Shown piece after piece: positions 5,838-8,056 of a stretch of DNA of 8,056 nt. The position numbers and the translations under genes are program-made. Below the pieces are notes generated by a model that saw only the letters and a program-made list of their open reading frames with translations, was not told the origin of the DNA and did no database searches. The DNA lies in contig JAEWBL010000297.1 in NCBI GenBank assembly GCA_023391175.1, forward strand, positions 1 through 8,056. The letters are read 5' to 3'. The DNA comes from Pseudomonadota bacterium (lineage in GTDB: Bacteria > Pseudomonadota > Alphaproteobacteria > Rhizobiales > Xanthobacteraceae). Within the stretch, counting starts at the first letter, position 1, and each line of letters starts with the position of its first letter.

Positions 5838-6980
5838 TCAGCCGCCTTTGGGGAACTCGAGCCCCATCTCGCGGTAGCGCTCCGGATCGTCCGCCCAGCT
5901 CTCGCGTACCTTCACGAACAGGAAGAGATGCACGGGCTGCTCGATGATTTCGGAAATCTCCTTCCGGGATTCAGAGGAGATGGTCTTGATGGTGTTGCCG
6001 CCCTTGCCGAGCACGATCTTGCGCTGGCTTTCCCGCTCCACGAAGATCGTCTGCTCGATGCGCACGGAGCCGTTGCGCAATTCCTTCCAGCTCTCGGTTT
6101 CCACCGTGGATCGGTAGGGCAGTTCGTCGTGCAGGCGCAGGAACATCTTCTCGCGGGTGATCTCGGCCGCGAGCATGCGCATGGGCGCATCCGACACCTG
6201 ATCTTCCGGATAGAGCCAGGGACCTTCCGGCACCGTCTCGGCGAACCAGCGGCGCACGTCCTCCACGCCGTCGCCGGTGAGCGCGGAGACCATGAAGACC
6301 CGGTCGAACGGGGTCTGCTCCGTAATCGCAGCGGCCAGCGCCAGAAGGCTGTCGCGGCGAATGAGGTCGATCTTGTTGAGGATCAGCGCGCGCGGCTTGC
6401 GGATGTCCTTGAGCTTGCCGAGCAGCGCCTCGATGTCTTCATCCAGGCCGCGGTTGGCATCCACCAGCAGCGCGATCACGTCGGCATCGGCGGCATGGGT
6501 CCAGGCGCTCGACACCATCGCCCGCTCCAGCCGGCGCTTGGGCGCGAAGATGCCGGGGGTGTCCACAAGGACAATCTGCGCCGCGCCGTCCATCGCGATG
6601 CCGCGCACGATGGCGCGCGTCGTCTGCACCTTGTGCGAGACGATGGAGACCTTGGTGCCCACCAATTGGTTGGTCAGCGTCGACTTGCCGGCATTGGGCG
6701 CGCCCAGCAGGGCGACGAAGCCGCAGCGGGTCGGGCCTTCCAGCGGCGTCAGGGGCGCACGCTCGACGCGATCCAGCTCGTCGTCGAAATCGTCGTCCTC
6801 GTCGTCCAGATCGTCATCCGGCAGATCGTCGTCAGAGATCTCGTCGTCGGAGATTTCGTCCTCCGCGATCTCCTCGGCGGCTTCCTCCCGCGCGGCGGCA
6901 GCGAGGATGTCCTCTTCCGTTGCGGCAGGATGCTGATCCGGGGCGGCCGTGTCGGCGCCCGCCTTCTTCCTCGGTGCCAT
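5838..6980 (-). CDS. era: GTPase Era with an acidic N-terminal extension
   Basis: Era is an essential GTPase that binds 16S rRNA near its 3' end and helps 30S subunit assembly. This 380-residue version has all the G motifs: GAPNAGKS (93-100), DTPG (140-143), NKID (202-205) and SAL (232-234). A C-terminal KH RNA-binding domain follows, with the VLGKGGNTIKTI loop (323-334) and the family's usual ending. Typical Era proteins are about 300 residues; the excess is at the N-terminus. Residues 1-20 are basic then Ala-rich, and residues 31-70 contain 26 Asp or Glu out of 40 in repeated DEISDDEISD-like units, probably disordered. I chose the ATG at 6978-6980. It shares its A with the rnc stop codon (TGATG), and an AAGGA lies 9 nt upstream (6990-6994). 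A TTG seven codons earlier is the alternative. Overlap with rnc implies translational coupling in the lepB-rnc-era operon. RecO, a frequent downstream neighbour, is absent. Confidence 0.96.
   Translation of the reverse strand: MAPRKKAGADTAAPDQHPAATEEDILAAAAREEAAEEIAEDEISDDEISDDDLPDDDLDDEDDDFDDELDRVERAPLTPLEGPTRCGFVALLGAPNAGKSTLTNQLVGTKVSIVSHKVQTTRAIVRGIAMDGAAQIVLVDTPGIFAPKRRLERAMVSSAWTHAADADVIALLVDANRGLDEDIEALLGKLKDIRKPRALILNKIDLIRRDSLLALAAAITEQTPFDRVFMVSALTGDGVEDVRRWFAETVPEGPWLYPEDQVSDAPMRMLAAEITREKMFLRLHDELPYRSTVETESWKELRNGSVRIEQTIFVERESQRKIVLGKGGNTIKTISSESRKEISEIIEQPVHLFLFVKVRESWADDPERYREMGLEFPKGG
6771..6890 (-). repeat. Imperfect acidic triplet repeat inside era
   Basis: This DNA encodes Era residues 31-70 and is dominated by GAC, GAT and GAG codons, giving units such as DEISD, DDL and DDD in tandem. 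The two DEISD units are encoded by near-identical 15-mers that differ at synonymous positions. Such triplet-rich DNA may slip during replication, so the length may vary among strains. Confidence 0.6.
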
Positions 6981-7735
6981 CAGGCCTCGTCCTTCTCCCA
7001 AACGCCCTCACGGACGAGGAAGGCGGCAGCGGCCGCCTTCTGTGCATTCTGCTTGGAGGCGCCATCCGCCTGCGCCGAGGCGAGGCCCGGCAGATCCACC
7101 GCTACGGTGAAGCGGGGCGCGTGGTCCGGGCCGGAGCGCATCACCTCGCGATAGGCGGGCGGCGGCAGGCCGCGGGCCTGCGCCCATTCCTGCAACACGG
7201 TCTTGGCATCGCGCAGCGGCCGGCGCGGGGCCTCGAGCCGGGGGCGCCAGAACCGCTCGACCAGCGCATGAGCGGCCTCATAGCCGCCATCGAGGAACAC
7301 TGCCGCCACCACGCCCTCGGCCACGTCCGCCAGAATGGCGCGGCGCTTGTGCGCGCCGGACTGGCTTTCGCCGGGGCCGAGGCGGATGAAGGGGCCGAGG
7401 TCCATGTCCTCCGCGACTTCCGCGCAGGCTTCCTCGCGCACCAGCTCGGCGAGGCGGCGGGACAATTCCCCCTCCTCGCCCTCCGGGAAGGCGAGATAGA
7501 GCATGTGCGAGACCACGGAGCCGAGCACGTGGTCGCCCAGGAATTCCACCCGCTGGTAGGAGCGCAGGCGCGGCGCCTCGCCCTTCACGGCGCTGATGTG
7601 GGACAGGGCCAGCTCAAGGATGGAGCGATCGCGGAAGCGGTAGCCGAGCCGCTCCTCGAGATGCGCGAGGTCGCGCCCCGCCACGTTCAATGCACTCGTG
7701 TGAACAGCCGATCCCATCGCACCGTCCAAGGCCAT
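6980..7735 (-). CDS. rnc: Ribonuclease III
   Basis: RNase III cuts double-stranded RNA, including the 30S pre-rRNA stems that release 16S and 23S rRNA. From the chosen ATG it is 251 residues, slightly above the usual 220-240. The catalytic domain starts near LEERLGYRF (26-34). The signature is QRVEFLGDHVLG (61-72), with Glu64 and Asp68. The second metal-binding pair, Asp137 and Glu140, is in ILADVAEGVVAAVFLDGG (134-151). The double-stranded RNA-binding domain runs from about DAKTVLQEWA (176) to the Ala-rich helix QKAAAAAFLV (232-241). All four catalytic acidic residues are present. The start is uncertain: GTG 7748-7750, ATG 7733-7735, ATG 7715-7717 and GTG 7682-7684 all fit. I chose 7733-7735 because an AGG lies 7 nt upstream; this overlaps lepB by 49 bp. 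The stop shares one base with the era start. The order lepB-rnc-era is conserved in proteobacteria. Confidence 0.95.
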   Translation of the reverse strand: MALDGAMGSAVHTSALNVAGRDLAHLEERLGYRFRDRSILELALSHISAVKGEAPRLRSYQRVEFLGDHVLGSVVSHMLYLAFPEGEEGELSRRLAELVREEACAEVAEDMDLGPFIRLGPGESQSGAHKRRAILADVAEGVVAAVFLDGGYEAAHALVERFWRPRLEAPRRPLRDAKTVLQEWAQARGLPPPAYREVMRSGPDHAPRFTVAVDLPGLASAQADGASKQNAQKAAAAAFLVREGVWEKDEA

Positions 7736-8056
7736 GTCCAAACCTGCCACGCGCTCGCGCCCTCGTCGATCGAGAAGAAGATCAGCTGTGCCTTGCCGAT
7801 GAGATTCTCGAACGGGACATAGCCCACCTGGCTCAGCACCCGGCTGTCGGCGGAATTGTCCCGGTTGTCGCCCATCATGAAGAAATGCCCGAGCGGCACC
7901 TCATAGACGGGCGTGTTGTCGTAGAAGCCATTATCCACGAGGTCCAGCGTCTCGTAGGAGACGCCGTTGGGCAGCGTCTCGCGCCAGCGCTTCACCGGCA
8001 CCTTGCGGCCCGAGCCGTCGTCCTCGCTCACGTCCGACAGGCGCTCGCGCTTCACC
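7687..8056 (-). CDS. lepB: Signal peptidase I (3' part, start outside window)
   Basis: Signal peptidase I is anchored in the inner membrane and removes signal peptides from exported proteins on the periplasmic side. Only the last 122 residues are in the window; the membrane anchor and the catalytic Ser and Lys lie upstream, beyond the right edge. What is visible is the conserved box GDNRDNSADSR (residues 62-72 of the visible part), preceded by VPLGHFFMM and followed by a GYVPFENLIGKAQLIFFS stretch. This is the standard S26 family C-terminal core. The C-terminus WPWTVRWDRLFTRVH fits alphaproteobacterial LepB proteins, where the catalytic core is followed by a short aromatic and basic tail. It overlaps the likely start of rnc, so lepB, rnc and era are probably translated from one message. 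Confidence 0.95.
   Translation of the reverse strand, partial: VKRERLSDVSEDDGSGRKVPVKRWRETLPNGVSYETLDLVDNGFYDNTPVYEVPLGHFFMMGDNRDNSADSRVLSQVGYVPFENLIGKAQLIFFSIDEGASAWQVWTWPWTVRWDRLFTRVH

Noticed and set aside
3466..5877. An open frame of about 800 codons on the plus strand, opposite glmU and the flavoprotein gene
   Set aside because: It is antisense to proteins with complete catalytic motifs, is rich in His, Gly and Arg as expected from the reverse of GC-rich codons, and resembles no family. It is a composition artefact.
5808..7154. A plus-strand open frame of about 450 codons opposite era and rnc
   Set aside because: It mirrors conserved era and rnc coding sequence. The Val- and Ile-rich stretch is simply the reverse of the acidic repeat.

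Overview
The window is a GC-rich, gene-dense stretch of bacterial chromosome. The gene set (lepB-rnc-era, glmU-glmS, a YbaN/DUF454 membrane protein, a GGDEF protein) and the high third-position GC suggest an alphaproteobacterium. A hyphomicrobial lineage such as Xanthobacteraceae is my guess; no marker gene in the window fixes it. There are no mobile elements, CRISPR arrays, tRNAs or rRNAs.

Seven of the eight genes are on the minus strand, so transcription runs from the right edge leftwards. At the right is the 3' part of lepB (signal peptidase I, cut by the window edge). It overlaps rnc (RNase III), which in turn overlaps era (ribosome-assembly GTPase) by a shared stop/start base. This is the classic lepB-rnc-era block of protein export and rRNA maturation. 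Era carries an unusual acidic N-terminal extension of about 75 residues, within an otherwise normal GTPase and KH protein.

After a 110-bp gap with a direct repeat and two small palindromes comes a WrbA/flavodoxin-like FMN protein. It is followed by glmU and glmS, the first and last steps of the route from fructose-6-phosphate to UDP-N-acetylglucosamine, the precursor of peptidoglycan and lipid A. The 178-bp glmU-glmS spacer has a hairpin over the glmU stop and a second one in the glmS leader. Next is a membrane-anchored GGDEF diguanylate cyclase that makes c-di-GMP, separated from glmS by a spacer holding a symmetrical set of four heptamer repeats. At the left edge, the 3' end of a YbaN/DUF454 gene on the plus strand converges on the GGDEF gene with a 12-bp gap.

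Most of the window is housekeeping. I see no convincing new multi-gene system. The points worth a second look are the Era acidic extension, the structured spacers flanking glmS, and the flavodoxin gene placed between the era and glm blocks.
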